Part shown: positions 8,912 through 18,125 of the stretch, piece after piece | Numbering within the stretch: the stretch's first letter is position 1 | Layout: every line of letters begins with the position of its first letter | NCBI GenBank assembly: GCA_049116495.1 | Contig: JAGDYV010000043.1 | Location: 17,327 to 81,326 of the forward strand | Direction: 5' to 3' | DNA: 64,000 nucleotides | Source: CAJQQK01 sp049116495 | GTDB taxonomy: Bacteria > Pseudomonadota > Alphaproteobacteria > Rhizobiales > Hyphomicrobiaceae | The notes under the pieces: generated by a model | What the model was told of the DNA's origin: nothing | The model's input: the letters and a program-made list of their open reading frames with translations, nothing else | Databases searched by the model: none | Made by a program: the position numbers and the translations under genes

Positions 8912-9714
8912 AAGAGAGCCGGGCGTTACACTTCTTCCTGCGGTTCTATGTCGGGGCAATGTTCGTCTTTGTCTTCGCGCCGATCATTGCGAGTTGCATT
9001 TTTTCGTTCAATTCTGATCGGTTCCCAACCATCCCGCTCGGAAGTTTCACGCTGACTTGGTATGAGCAAGTGTTGGCTGACCAGAGTGTTTGGGATGCTT
9101 TCGCCGTTTCGGCCGGCACGGCTGCCGTTGTTTGTGTCTTGTCCACATTCATCGGGTTTTGCGCAGCCTATACAGATTACCGCTACAACTTTTTTGGCAA
9201 AAGCGCGTTTCTCGCCCTTGGCTTGCTGCCGCCGACGATTCCGCTCGTCATCATGGGGTTGGCGATGCTGGCGTGGTTGTCACGAATCGGAATGTCAGGG
9301 CAGGTGTATTCGATCACGATCGCACACGTCGTTATGTGTACGCCATTTGCGATGGCGATCATTCGCCTCCGGTTGTCGCAAATGGACCCCAGTCTCGAAG
9401 CTGCCGCGTGGAATCTTGGTGCGAGCAATTGGGTGGCAATGCGCGATGTGATCCTGCCCTTCACGCGCCCGGCGATCATCTCGGCGATGTGCCTGACAGC
9501 GGCTGTGTCGTTCGATGAATTCGCCGTTGCCTGGTTTGTTTCCGGATTGAACAAGTCCGTCCCCGTCGTCATCCTGGAAATACTCCAGGGTCAGGTCGAC
9601 CCACGAATAAATGCGATCGGAACGTTTGTCTTCGTCATATCGATCACGCTTGTCATCATCGCGCAGGTTTTGTTGATGACACGGGAACAGAGATCGGGGG
9701 CAAGCGATGCCTGA
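8908..9714 (+). CDS. ABC transporter permease, PotC-like
   Basis: The second pore subunit, 268 residues, starting MKESRALHFFLRFYVG. It has six predicted membrane segments and the EAA loop EAAAWNLGASNWVAMRDVILP. I place the start at the ATG at 8908, inside the stop of the first permease (4-bp overlap), rather than at an upstream codon at 8815 that would run through the previous gene in another frame. The 3' end overlaps the ATPase start by 8 bp. PotC-type subunits always pair with a PotB-type partner, as here. Confidence 0.92.
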   Translation: MKESRALHFFLRFYVGAMFVFVFAPIIASCIFSFNSDRFPTIPLGSFTLTWYEQVLADQSVWDAFAVSAGTAAVVCVLSTFIGFCAAYTDYRYNFFGKSAFLALGLLPPTIPLVIMGLAMLAWLSRIGMSGQVYSITIAHVVMCTPFAMAIIRLRLSQMDPSLEAAAWNLGASNWVAMRDVILPFTRPAIISAMCLTAAVSFDEFAVAWFVSGLNKSVPVVILEILQGQVDPRINAIGTFVFVISITLVIIAQVLLMTREQRSGASDA

Positions 9715-10795
9715 ACCATTAGTTGTTCTTGACCGCGTCACGAAGCGCTTCAAGGATTTCGTTGCCGTTGATGGCGTGTCGCTGGCAATCGAGAAGGGCG
9801 AGTTCCTGGCCCTGATGGGGCCATCAGGCTGCGGGAAAACGACGACGTTGCGCATGCTTGCCGGTATCGAAGAGCCAACGGAAGGCAGCATTTTTCTCTC
9901 CGGACAATCGATGAGCGCGTTGGACCCGAACGAGCGGGACACGCCGATGGTGTGGCAATCGTTGGCGTTGTTTCCATTTCTCAACGTTCGCCGAAACGTC
10001 GAGTTCGGGCTCAAGATGCGCGGGGTCGGGACGAGCGAACGCAAGCGCCGGTCGATGGAGTGGTTGGAGCGCCTTGGCATTGCCGAGCATGCTGAGCGCG
10101 ACGTTGGAAAACTGTCTGGTGGTCAACGTCAGCGCGTTGCATTGGCGCGGGCGCTGGTTACAGAACCGCAGATTCTGCTGCTCGATGAACCACTGTCGGC
10201 ACTTGATGCCCATCTGGTAATCCGTATGCAGGCAGAACTGACACGACTGCAGCGGGAACTTGGGATCACATTTGTTTATGTCACGCATTCGCAATCCGAA
10301 GCGTTTGCGATGGCTGACCGGGTTGCGCTGATGAACGGTGGTAAAATTGCGCAAGTGGGTGCGCCCCGCGACGTTTACCGTGCGCCTGCCAATCGTTTTG
10401 TCGCTGAGTTTGTCGGTCGCAATAATATTCTTGCTGGCCGGGCCAAGACGGTCGACGGTGATATGGTTGAGATCGAGACGCCGATCGGTGTGTTTGCCGC
10501 GCCCACTGAAGGGCGAGCGATCAATACTGGTGATGAAATCACATTCGTTGTTAGCGCTGATCTGGTGACGGCATCAAAAGACGAACCAACAGCGATAAAT
10601 CGGACCTTGTGCAAACTGATCACGGAGCAGTTTGTCGGTTCCTTCGTAACGCTTTTCCTGGAGGCAAGCGACGGGACGGAACTGAAAGTCGAGGTGCAGC
10701 AACGCGAACTTGAGACGTTGGAGCTTCGCCACGGCGCGCCGCTCTGGGTCAGTTGGTCAAAGGAACACGCGCACGTGCTGCCCGACGCAAGTTGA
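9707..10795 (+). CDS. ABC transporter ATP-binding protein, PotA-like
   Basis: Cytoplasmic ATPase of 362 residues powering the importer. Walker A GPSGCGKTT is at residues 38-46, signature LSGGQ at 136-140, Walker B ILLLDEP at 156-162, and the switch His follows in FVYVTHSQSEA. The C-terminal 90 residues form a TOBE-type regulatory domain, as in PotA and UgpC. It overlaps the second permease by 8 bp and is 17 bp before the deacetylase-family hydrolase, so transport and catabolic genes are on one transcript. Confidence 0.94.
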   Translation: MPEPLVVLDRVTKRFKDFVAVDGVSLAIEKGEFLALMGPSGCGKTTTLRMLAGIEEPTEGSIFLSGQSMSALDPNERDTPMVWQSLALFPFLNVRRNVEFGLKMRGVGTSERKRRSMEWLERLGIAEHAERDVGKLSGGQRQRVALARALVTEPQILLLDEPLSALDAHLVIRMQAELTRLQRELGITFVYVTHSQSEAFAMADRVALMNGGKIAQVGAPRDVYRAPANRFVAEFVGRNNILAGRAKTVDGDMVEIETPIGVFAAPTEGRAINTGDEITFVVSADLVTASKDEPTAINRTLCKLITEQFVGSFVTLFLEASDGTELKVEVQQRELETLELRHGAPLWVSWSKEHAHVLPDAS

Positions 10796-10812
10796 GAAGT
10801 GAGGTCTTTCGG

Positions 10813-11694
10813 ATGATACAGAACCCGATACCCTGGCCGAACGGCGCTCAATGCGCATGTGCAATTACGTTTGACATGGATGCTGACAGTCTCATCCACA
10901 TTTCCCGGCCGGAAGACTCGCACAAACGTCTCTACCCTATTTCCATGGGCCGCTACGGCCCAACAGTGGCGATCCCGCGCATTCTCGAAACGTATCGTCG
11001 CCTCGGGCTCCGGCAGTCATTCTTCGTTCCGGGATGGTGTCTTGAGCAGTACAGCGATGTCGTTGAACGCATCCTGGCGGCTGGTCACGAGATCGGCCAC
11101 CACGGCTACCTGCATGAAGACCCTGTGATCACCGACGATCAGCAGCGGATCTCGTTTGAAAAGGCACTCGACAGCCACCAGAAGATTTGCGGTCAGAAAC
11201 CGCGCGGCTATCGCGCGCCCGTTTATAATGCGACGGATACGACAATTGACCTGCTGGTTGAGCATGGCTTTGCCTACGACTCGTCGTTGATGGCCGATGA
11301 CATTCCGTATTTGATGCGTACGCCCAAAGGCCAGATATGGGAAATGCCGGTGCACTGGGGAACCGATGATTGGCCGCCGTTCGCGCACTATGCGGAGATC
11401 GACTACATGATGCCGGTCAAAGGGCCGTCAGCCGGTCTCGCAGGATTTTGGGAGGAATTCGAAGCGCAGTACGAGGCGGGTGGGTTCTTTATGTTGATTG
11501 TCCATCCGTTCCTCACCGGCCGTTTGGCGCGCTGGCGTCACGTCGAAAAGTGGCTTGAAAAGACGCTTCGCGATCGTAACGTCTGGTTTGCCACGTTAGG
11601 CGAAATAACCGATCATGTTGTCAAAATCTCAGAAGATGGAACGTACAGACCGAGGGTTGAGACCCTACCGTATTTCGACAGTCCAATATCGTAG
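10813..11694 (+). CDS. polysaccharide deacetylase-family hydrolase (allantoinase/imidase-like)
   Basis: A 293-residue NodB-fold metal hydrolase. Visible motifs are TFDMDAD (about residues 18-24, motif 1), HEIGHHGYLHE (the metal histidines, motif 2), YRAPVYN (motif 3) and IVHPFLTGR near the end. There is no signal peptide, so it acts in the cytoplasm and is unlikely to deacetylate a polysaccharide. This cytoplasmic subgroup includes PuuE-type allantoinases and cyclic-imide hydrolases, which open amide rings. Lying between the importer ATPase and a cytosine deaminase, it may hydrolyse a cyclic ureide or imide. GAGGT lies 7-11 bp before the ATG at 10813. Exact substrate unknown. Confidence 0.78.
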   Translation: MIQNPIPWPNGAQCACAITFDMDADSLIHISRPEDSHKRLYPISMGRYGPTVAIPRILETYRRLGLRQSFFVPGWCLEQYSDVVERILAAGHEIGHHGYLHEDPVITDDQQRISFEKALDSHQKICGQKPRGYRAPVYNATDTTIDLLVEHGFAYDSSLMADDIPYLMRTPKGQIWEMPVHWGTDDWPPFAHYAEIDYMMPVKGPSAGLAGFWEEFEAQYEAGGFFMLIVHPFLTGRLARWRHVEKWLEKTLRDRNVWFATLGEITDHVVKISEDGTYRPRVETLPYFDSPIS

Positions 11695-11702
11695 GTGATG
11701 CC

Positions 11703-12158
11703 TTGAGCGAATTGAACGAGACAGATGCCAAGTTCTTGCAGATGGCCTTCGAGGAAGCGCTTGCCGGATATAATGAAGGCGGCTGTCCTATTGGTTCTGT
11801 GTTGGCGGAGGGCGAACGCATGATTGCCAGAGGACGCAATCAACGTGTCCAGGCCGGCGATCCAATTGCCCATGGCGAGATGGATTGCCTGCGCAAGGCC
11901 GGTCGGCAAAAATCGTATCGTCATATGACAATTTATACGTCGCTCAGTCCCTGCATGATGTGCTCCGGCACCATTGTCCAGTTTGGCATTCCGCGTGTTG
12001 TGGTGGGCGAGAACAGGACGTTTGGCGGCAATGAAGCCTTTTTGCGCGATCGTGGCGTTGAGGTCATCATCGCAGATGACGCCGACTGCATCGCGCTGAT
12101 GACACGCTTCGTTCAAGAAAAACCTGAGCTTTGGTCGGAAGACATCGCCGATGACTGA
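11703..12158 (+). CDS. cytosine deaminase, yeast Fcy1-type
   Basis: Zinc deaminase of 151 residues converting cytosine to uracil. Ligands and catalysis are clear: His57 and Glu59 in HGE, and Cys84/Cys87 in SPCMMC. The general plan, including EGGCPIGSVL, the IPRVVVGEN strand and the C-terminal PELWSEDI, follows yeast Fcy1 (HGE, SPCDMC, QDWFEDI) more closely than bacterial CodA, which is a different fold. Guanine or other base deaminases of this fold are the alternative. It starts 8 bp after the hydrolase stop. Its product uracil would feed the phosphoribosyltransferase and URC proteins encoded just downstream. Confidence 0.82.
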   Translation: MSELNETDAKFLQMAFEEALAGYNEGGCPIGSVLAEGERMIARGRNQRVQAGDPIAHGEMDCLRKAGRQKSYRHMTIYTSLSPCMMCSGTIVQFGIPRVVVGENRTFGGNEAFLRDRGVEVIIADDADCIALMTRFVQEKPELWSEDIADD

Positions 12159-12242
12159 TCAGGGCGGATAGCAACCTGGTTCCTCGTTTCTCACCCATCC
12201 AATTGAACCCCGACGCGTACCCCGGCAGCAGCAGGAAACACA

Positions 12243-13476
<1,234 letters not shown>

Positions 13477-13490
<14 letters not shown>

Positions 13491-14712
13491 TGCCAATGAC
13501 GGTTCAGCACCTGCAGCGCTGCTTTTGAGTGCGAAGGCGGTGCGTGAGAGATGTTGGCAGGTCTTCGACGCCAGGGCGGAACTTGAGCATTTCAGTGTCC
13601 ACCTTGACCGCCTCGAGGACGCGGCCGATTACGTCATTGAAACAACCCGTCAAAATTATCCAAGCCTCGACATTCCCTTTCACGCACGTTGGCGACATTT
13701 TACGTTTGCCGGCGTCGATCGATGGCAGGAATTGGCGCAAACGCTCACCGTCGATGCGGAAGAGATGGCTCGCATTCAATTCGACCTCGTTATTGCAAGC
13801 GTGTTGCTTGATGCGGGTGCCGGCGCCGATTGGTGTTACCTCGATAAACGTACGGGCAAGAGCTTTTCCCGCTCTGAGGGGCTGGCATTGGCCAGTCTCG
13901 ATGGATTTGCGGCCGGTCTCTTTTCGTCATCGCCCGGGAACAACTTTCAGGCCGATGCCCTCGCACTTTCGGCAATTGGCCGTGATGATCTTGGGTCCGC
14001 GTTTCAGGTGACGCCGCAGAACCCGCTGGTTGGCCTGGACGGCCGGGTCCAACTCATGCGGTCGGTCGGTTCCAATCTAACCGCCCACCCGGAATTCTTC
14101 TCAGCTGAGGCGCCGCGAATTGGTGGCTTGTTCGATTGCATCAAACGCACCTATGGGCAGAGTATCGCTGCAGCCGAATTGCTGGAGGTCGTTCTGACAG
14201 CGTTTGGAGGGATCTGGCCCGGACGCTTGGAAATCGATGGCGTCAACCTCGGTGACACGTGGGGTCATCCTGCCGTGGCGGGCGCAGGCGAGACCAACGG
14301 ACGGGTACCTTTTCATAAACTGTCTCAGTGGTTGACTTATTCGCTGATCGAACCGCTCCAACAGGCTGGCATTGACGTTGTCCTAATTGATGACCTCACG
14401 GGGCTCGCTGAATACCGAAACGGCGGGTTGTTCGTCGATCTGGGTGTCCTCGAGGTTCGTGACCCAACCACGCTGCAAGTGGCGCACAATCCCGGAGACC
14501 CATTGATCGTTGAGTGGCGGGCGCTGACGATCGCGTTGCTGGATCAGTTGGCGGACCTGGTACGATCCAAGTTGGGGGCGAAAGGTGAAAATCTGCCGTT
14601 GGCCAGTATTCTGGAGGGCGGGACGTGGGCAGCGGGGCGACGCATCGCGTCGAAACTGCGCGACGACGGCAGCCCGCCGATTAGAATCATAAGTGATGGT
14701 TCTGTATTTTGA
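13477..14712 (+). CDS. URC4: URC4, DUF1688 family protein of uracil catabolism
   Basis: A cytoplasmic protein of about 411 residues of the DUF1688/URC4 family, needed for the URC pyrimidine pathway; its chemistry is not known to me. Family features include the SIPFHARWRHF-like segment (IPFHARWRHFTFAGVDRW), a central LDAGAGADWCYLD, and a conserved C-terminal PPIRIISDGSVF. The start is uncertain. No ATG is in frame near the homologous beginning, so I choose TTG at 13477, overlapping the URC1 stop by 14 bp; the ATG at 13393 would overlap URC1 by 98 bp. Spacing to the UPRT gene is 27 bp. Order URC1-URC4-UPRT matches known bacterial URC clusters. Confidence 0.87.
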
Positions 14713-14739
14713 AGCAGCGAAATCGAGGAGTGGCGAGAC

Positions 14740-15372
14740 GTGACGGATAGTCTGACGGTGGTCAACCATCCCCTTATTCAGCACAAACTGACCCAGCTAC
14801 GGGATGTGAAAACAATCACATCGGACTTCCGGCAGCTGTTGCGCGAGATTAGTCATCTGCTCGCCTATGAGGTGCTGCGAGATCTGCCGATGACGACGAA
14901 GGATATCGAGACTCCCATTGCCAAGATGTCGGCCCCTGTTCTGGCTGGCAAGAAGCTCGTCTTTGTTTCCATCCTGAGGGCCGGCAATGGCCTGTTGGAC
15001 GGCATGCTGGATCTGGTGCCACTGGCTCGTGTCGGTCACATCGGTCTCTACCGTGACCCGGAAACCCTCACAGCCATCGAGTATTACCGCAAACTCCCGG
15101 ATGACATATCAGAGCGTCCCGTCATCGCCGTCGACCCGATGCTGGCAACCGCCAACTCCGCCATTGCGGCGGTGTCACAACTCAAGGCAGCCGGCGTGGA
15201 CAATATGAAGTTCGTTTGCGTGCTCGCTGCACCCGAGGGCGTTGAGCGGTTCGCTGCGGCCCACCCTGATGTTCCAATCTATACGGCGGCCGTTGACGAG
15301 AAGCTGAACGAACATAGCTACATTGTGCCCGGTCTTGGTGATGCCGGCGACAGAATGTATGGCACCAAATAA
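14740..15372 (+). CDS. upp: uracil phosphoribosyltransferase (URC6 role)
   Basis: Converts uracil and PRPP to UMP. The 210-residue protein has the standard UPRT plan: LVFVSILRAGNGLLDGML (about 73-90), YRDPETLTAIEYY, the PRPP loop VDPMLATANS (131-140), and the uracil-binding end EHSYIVPGLGDAGDR. The loop differs from the usual ATGGS: the first Gly is Ala138 and the second Asn139. The start is a GTG at 14740 with GAGGAG 9 bases upstream. In the URC pathway this step (URC6) is required for degradation and not only salvage. It closes the importer-deaminase-URC operon. Confidence 0.92.
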   Translation: MTDSLTVVNHPLIQHKLTQLRDVKTITSDFRQLLREISHLLAYEVLRDLPMTTKDIETPIAKMSAPVLAGKKLVFVSILRAGNGLLDGMLDLVPLARVGHIGLYRDPETLTAIEYYRKLPDDISERPVIAVDPMLATANSAIAAVSQLKAAGVDNMKFVCVLAAPEGVERFAAAHPDVPIYTAAVDEKLNEHSYIVPGLGDAGDRMYGTK

Positions 15373-15480
15373 GCACTCCAGCTTCCGGTGGGCCGCCAAT
15401 GTGGCTTGTGTCTCACGATCTGATACTTGCCATTATGAGCCACCGGAGTTCTTGAGCGCATTGTTGACGCTTGTTGGGCG

Positions 15481-15500
15481 AGGCATCTGCCGCGATGCCT
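15481..15500 (+). other. small hairpin upstream of the DJ-1/PfpI gene
   Basis: A 7-bp perfect inverted repeat, AGGCATC and GATGCCT around a 6-base loop, lies 60 bp before the DJ-1/PfpI start and about 110 bp after the UPRT stop. It has no T-run, so it may be a weak Rho-assisted terminator or an mRNA leader structure. Confidence 0.35.
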
Positions 15501-15560
15501 TCCGACAGCGTTGCTATGGTGTTACTCTGCGCAAGTGCATTCGGTCAGGGAGACGGTAGA

Positions 15561-16214
15561 ATGAAAATTGCCGCGCTGGTCTTCGATAAGATTACGGTTC
15601 TTGACATTGTCGGTCCCGCCGAGGTGTTGAGTTGGGTGCCTGGTGCAGAGATTGTCTGGGTCGGCAAGGAGATTGGGCCAATCCGGGCAGCACCTTCGGG
15701 ATTGGCAATCAATGTTGAGCATACGCTGGACGATGTTGCGAGTGCTGATGTCGTTATCGTCCCAGGCGGTCCTGGTGTCCGTCTTCTATTGGAGGATGCG
15801 AACGTGCTCGATTGGCTGCGGCAAATCCATGAGACGACGACGTGGACAACGTCAGTTTGTACCGGCTCGCTTCTTCTCGGTGCGGCCGGGCTCTTGAAGG
15901 GCATCGAGGCGACAACACATTGGAATGCCGTGACGGCACTAGAAGGCTTCGGCGCCAGCTATCGCGAAGAGCGAGTCATACCGCAAGGCAAGATCGTCAC
16001 GTCAGCGGGGGTTTCGTCGGGCATCGACATGGCACTTTGGCTTGTTGGCCAAATCGCTGGCGATGAAGCGGCGAAGCAGGCGCAGCTGTGCATCGAGTAC
16101 GATCCGAAACCACCCTACAATGCTGGGGCGCCTTCGAAGGCGTCACCGCAGGTGATTGAGCAGGCACGCGCGACCGTCACGGATGTCGTCGCCAAATCTC
16201 TTGCAAATACATGA
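15561..16214 (+). CDS. DJ-1/PfpI family protein (isonitrile hydratase-like)
   Basis: A 217-residue protein of the DJ-1/PfpI superfamily. The nucleophile elbow is SVCTGSLLLGAAGLL with the expected cysteine at residue 100, and ATTHW follows at about 117-121, a pattern shared with isonitrile hydratase (InhA) and with the sensor domain of GATase1-type AraC regulators. There is no DNA-binding domain here. The start is the ATG at 15561; upstream in-frame codons add a non-conserved tail. It lies 188 bp after the UPRT gene on the same strand and may or may not share its transcript. Likely a cytoplasmic hydrolase or hydratase of small molecules. Confidence 0.8.
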   Translation: MKIAALVFDKITVLDIVGPAEVLSWVPGAEIVWVGKEIGPIRAAPSGLAINVEHTLDDVASADVVIVPGGPGVRLLLEDANVLDWLRQIHETTTWTTSVCTGSLLLGAAGLLKGIEATTHWNAVTALEGFGASYREERVIPQGKIVTSAGVSSGIDMALWLVGQIAGDEAAKQAQLCIEYDPKPPYNAGAPSKASPQVIEQARATVTDVVAKSLANT

Positions 16215-16327
16215 AGCGTGGATGCGGAAGAGGCCTAGAATCGCGTTGGCCGCCCAAGCCAATCGGGTGCTTGACGTTGACCTGACGCAAAGCTTTCGGA
16301 ACATCTAGTCTCTGTACTCGACGAAAA

Positions 16328-16373
16328 GACGCTGCTGACCATCTGAGCGGGGTCGTCAGAAGTCAGCAGCGTC
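16328..16373. repeat. 12-bp perfect inverted repeat
   Basis: GACGCTGCTGAC at 16328-16339 and its exact complement GTCAGCAGCGTC at 16362-16373 enclose 22 bases. Within the loop, GGTC and GTCAG can pair with the left arm in an alternative fold. There is no T-run on either strand. It lies between the plus-strand DJ-1/PfpI gene and the minus-strand VWA gene, so it could serve as a two-way terminator. Confidence 0.6.
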
Positions 16374-16518
16374 ACCCCCCGTGCCCTCGCGAACCCGTGT
16401 CCGCTGGGCAGATGCAAATTCGAGGGCAACGACCGCAAGTTGTCTACAGATAAATTATAATCGCGGAAGTTAAGTTCGTGTGCGTGCTAATTTTGCATCC
16501 ACAAGCGCTCCGGGGCCC

Positions 16519-16554
16519 AGGGGCGTTTTGAGGGGCGTTTTCAGGGACGTTTTC
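16519..16554. repeat. three tandem copies of a 12-bp unit
   Basis: The unit AGGGGCGTTTTG/C occurs at 16519-16530, 16531-16542 and 16543-16554, the last with one change (GGGAC for GGGGC). Partial similarity continues for a few bases on both sides. It is non-coding as far as I can judge. Confidence 0.7.
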
Positions 16555-16683
16555 CGGGGCGCCGCCGTCTGTAAACCCAGTTGATGTTCGTGTTCGAAAC
16601 ACCGACCCGAAGATGGGCCGCGGCGGATGGTTCAACTTGCCACGATCACGCTCTAAGCGATGACGGGCATTGGGTGGGCTACC

Positions 16684-17329
16684 TCAAGGGTTTTCCTTCG
16701 ATTGTGTGTCGTCACCTTTCATCATTGCGGTTCGCTGTCGTTTCGAAAATGACACTGACGCTGCATCTGCGCCTCGTGCGTATGACGAAACGTTTGCTGC
16801 CATTGCGCCAAGGGCAGCCATCGTATGCCGCTTTGAATACTGGCCAACGTGGGAGGCCTGAAAGCCCATCGAAGACGCTTGATCCCACGCGTCGTGATCG
16901 GCTCCAAGATAGGTCACAAGCCAGTCGTCTTTCTGGCACCCCTCAATCAGTGCTTTGATGGACGCGGTATTGTGCTCCTGACTTGAGTTCTCGTGCCCGT
17001 CCGTCATGACGACGAGGGCTTTGCCATGGTTCGGCAAGCGCTCACGCATCGCATTGATTGATTGGCCGACAGCATCGCACAACGGCGTGCCGCCGCGGGG
17101 ATACTTCCTTGCTGGTGATCGGTTTGAATGCTTCCGCAACCACGCCAGAGCGGAGCGTATCGATCGACTGGGTGTCGAACACTGTGACGCTGATGGCAGC
17201 GTTGACGTCTTTATCATCTGCGAGCGTGGCGACATATTGGTTGAGACCACCAAGTGTATCGTCCCACGCGTTCGCCATGGAACCGGAGCGGTCGAGTACG
17301 ATTTGAACGTCAAGTTTGTTACTCATCAT
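16684..17329 (-). pseudogene. VWA-domain protein, frameshifted
   Basis: Two minus-strand frames join into one von Willebrand A protein of about 215 residues. The first (from ATG 17329 or 17326) carries the MIDAS start DVQIVLDRSGSMANAWDDTL and runs to PITSKEV. The second resumes with PRGGTPLCDAVGQSINAM, then VVMTDGHENSSQ and TYLGADHDAWDQA, and ends at 16684. The frames switch near 17100-17108. Removing one A from the GGAAG there gives a continuous EYPRGGTPL, exactly the conserved VWA pattern. So a single-base insertion, real or a sequencing error, breaks the gene. Stand-alone VWAs of this kind are common in phages and accessory regions. The start overlaps the upstream small gene (ATGA). Confidence 0.8.
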
Positions 17330-17601
17330 GATTTGCCTTTCGTGGCTTGCCAGCGTGCCTTGGCGGCGGCCTTGGCAATATCGCTGCGTCGCTTTGATGA
17401 GAGCGTCCTTGCTCGCGCTTCACCGCCAAGTTTCTGTGCGCTGGGCACATCCATGTTGGCTTCTTCTGTGCCTGCGTTCGACACGTAGGACTGTACAATC
17501 GCGTCCTCCGGCAGGTCATATCCGTGTCGGCGCATGACTTTGCGTGCGGCTTCCGCGGCGCGGAGAAGGGCGGCTTTAGCGGGATCGGGCTTTTTGCTCA
17601 T
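17326..17601 (-). CDS. small basic protein of unknown function
   Basis: A 91-residue protein, MSKKPDPAKAALLRAAEAARKVM at the start, with a C-terminus rich in Ala, Arg and Lys (ARTLSSKRRSDIAKAAAKARW). The LSxxRRxxIAxxAAxxRW pattern is found at the ends of many small accessory-region proteins and may bind nucleic acid. I do not recognise a function. The ATG at 17601 is preferred to the open frame beginning at 17724, whose first 40 residues look non-coding. It overlaps the VWA gene by 4 bp, so the two were one translational unit. Confidence 0.6.
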   Translation of the reverse strand: MSKKPDPAKAALLRAAEAARKVMRRHGYDLPEDAIVQSYVSNAGTEEANMDVPSAQKLGGEARARTLSSKRRSDIAKAAAKARWQATKGKS

Positions 17602-18125
17602 CGGTGCTCTATTGCCTGCTAGAGACCAGCATGCATGTAGCGAATGCTTGCTGTGCTTGCAAGTGGTGATTGTTTGTTGATCGTGCGGCTTCAATAAGAT
17701 GCCGACTTGGCCACTGAACCTCAAGGCGGTTGAGGGCGCAGAATTCAGTCAGGGAGACAGATGCGTGCGAGTTCCTGATCAACGCCGAAACGCGATCAGG
17801 GATCGCGACCAATTGTTGTTGCCTTAGGTCAATTTGTTGGTCTTTGCAGCCCTGTCGTACCGTAGCGGTAGCTGTGTGCGAGGCAATGGCGACCACGTGC
17901 ATTCGATGCAGGCATGATCCACACTCGAATGACTTTCTAGTTCGCATTGAAAACGTCCAAGGCATCTGCGACGCTTTCCGTTGGTGCATGGACCCTGCCA
18001 TCGGCTTTTGCATTGTACCGTGTCAATGTCGTGTGGTTGTTGAAATTGGGACCTTGCGTGATGCCAAGATCAGTTCCTAGAGGGCGCTGGGATGCGTTTG
18101 AAATCGGATCAAGATGGAGCCAATG
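17602..18125. other. intergenic, about 520 bases, no gene supported
   Basis: Open frames exist on both strands (plus 17730-18080, minus 17609-18013), but neither has a ribosome site or a family pattern I recognise, and both are unusually rich in Cys or His. The minus-strand one contains a protein-like stretch near 17690-17830 and might be a decayed fragment of an accessory gene. No RNA gene or terminator seen. Confidence 0.4.

Larger units (their letters stand above)
16215..16683. other. intergenic, about 470 bases, repeats only
   Basis: No credible gene. The stretch holds a 12-bp inverted repeat (16328-16373) and a triple 12-bp direct repeat (16519-16554), listed separately. A minus-strand ORF at 16444-16635 reads through the direct repeat as an NAP tetrapeptide pattern, but it has no ribosome site or recognised relatives. 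A short AT-rich patch lies around 16445-16470. Confidence 0.5.

Noticed and set aside
16444..16635. Minus-strand ORF with an NAP tetrapeptide repeat
   Set aside because: The repeat is explained by the 12-bp tandem DNA repeat; no start signal or relatives.
17609..18013. Minus-strand ORF in the gap before the MocA gene, part of it protein-like
   Set aside because: I considered a toxin or PIN-domain remnant, but no conserved acidic residues or ribosome site could be shown.
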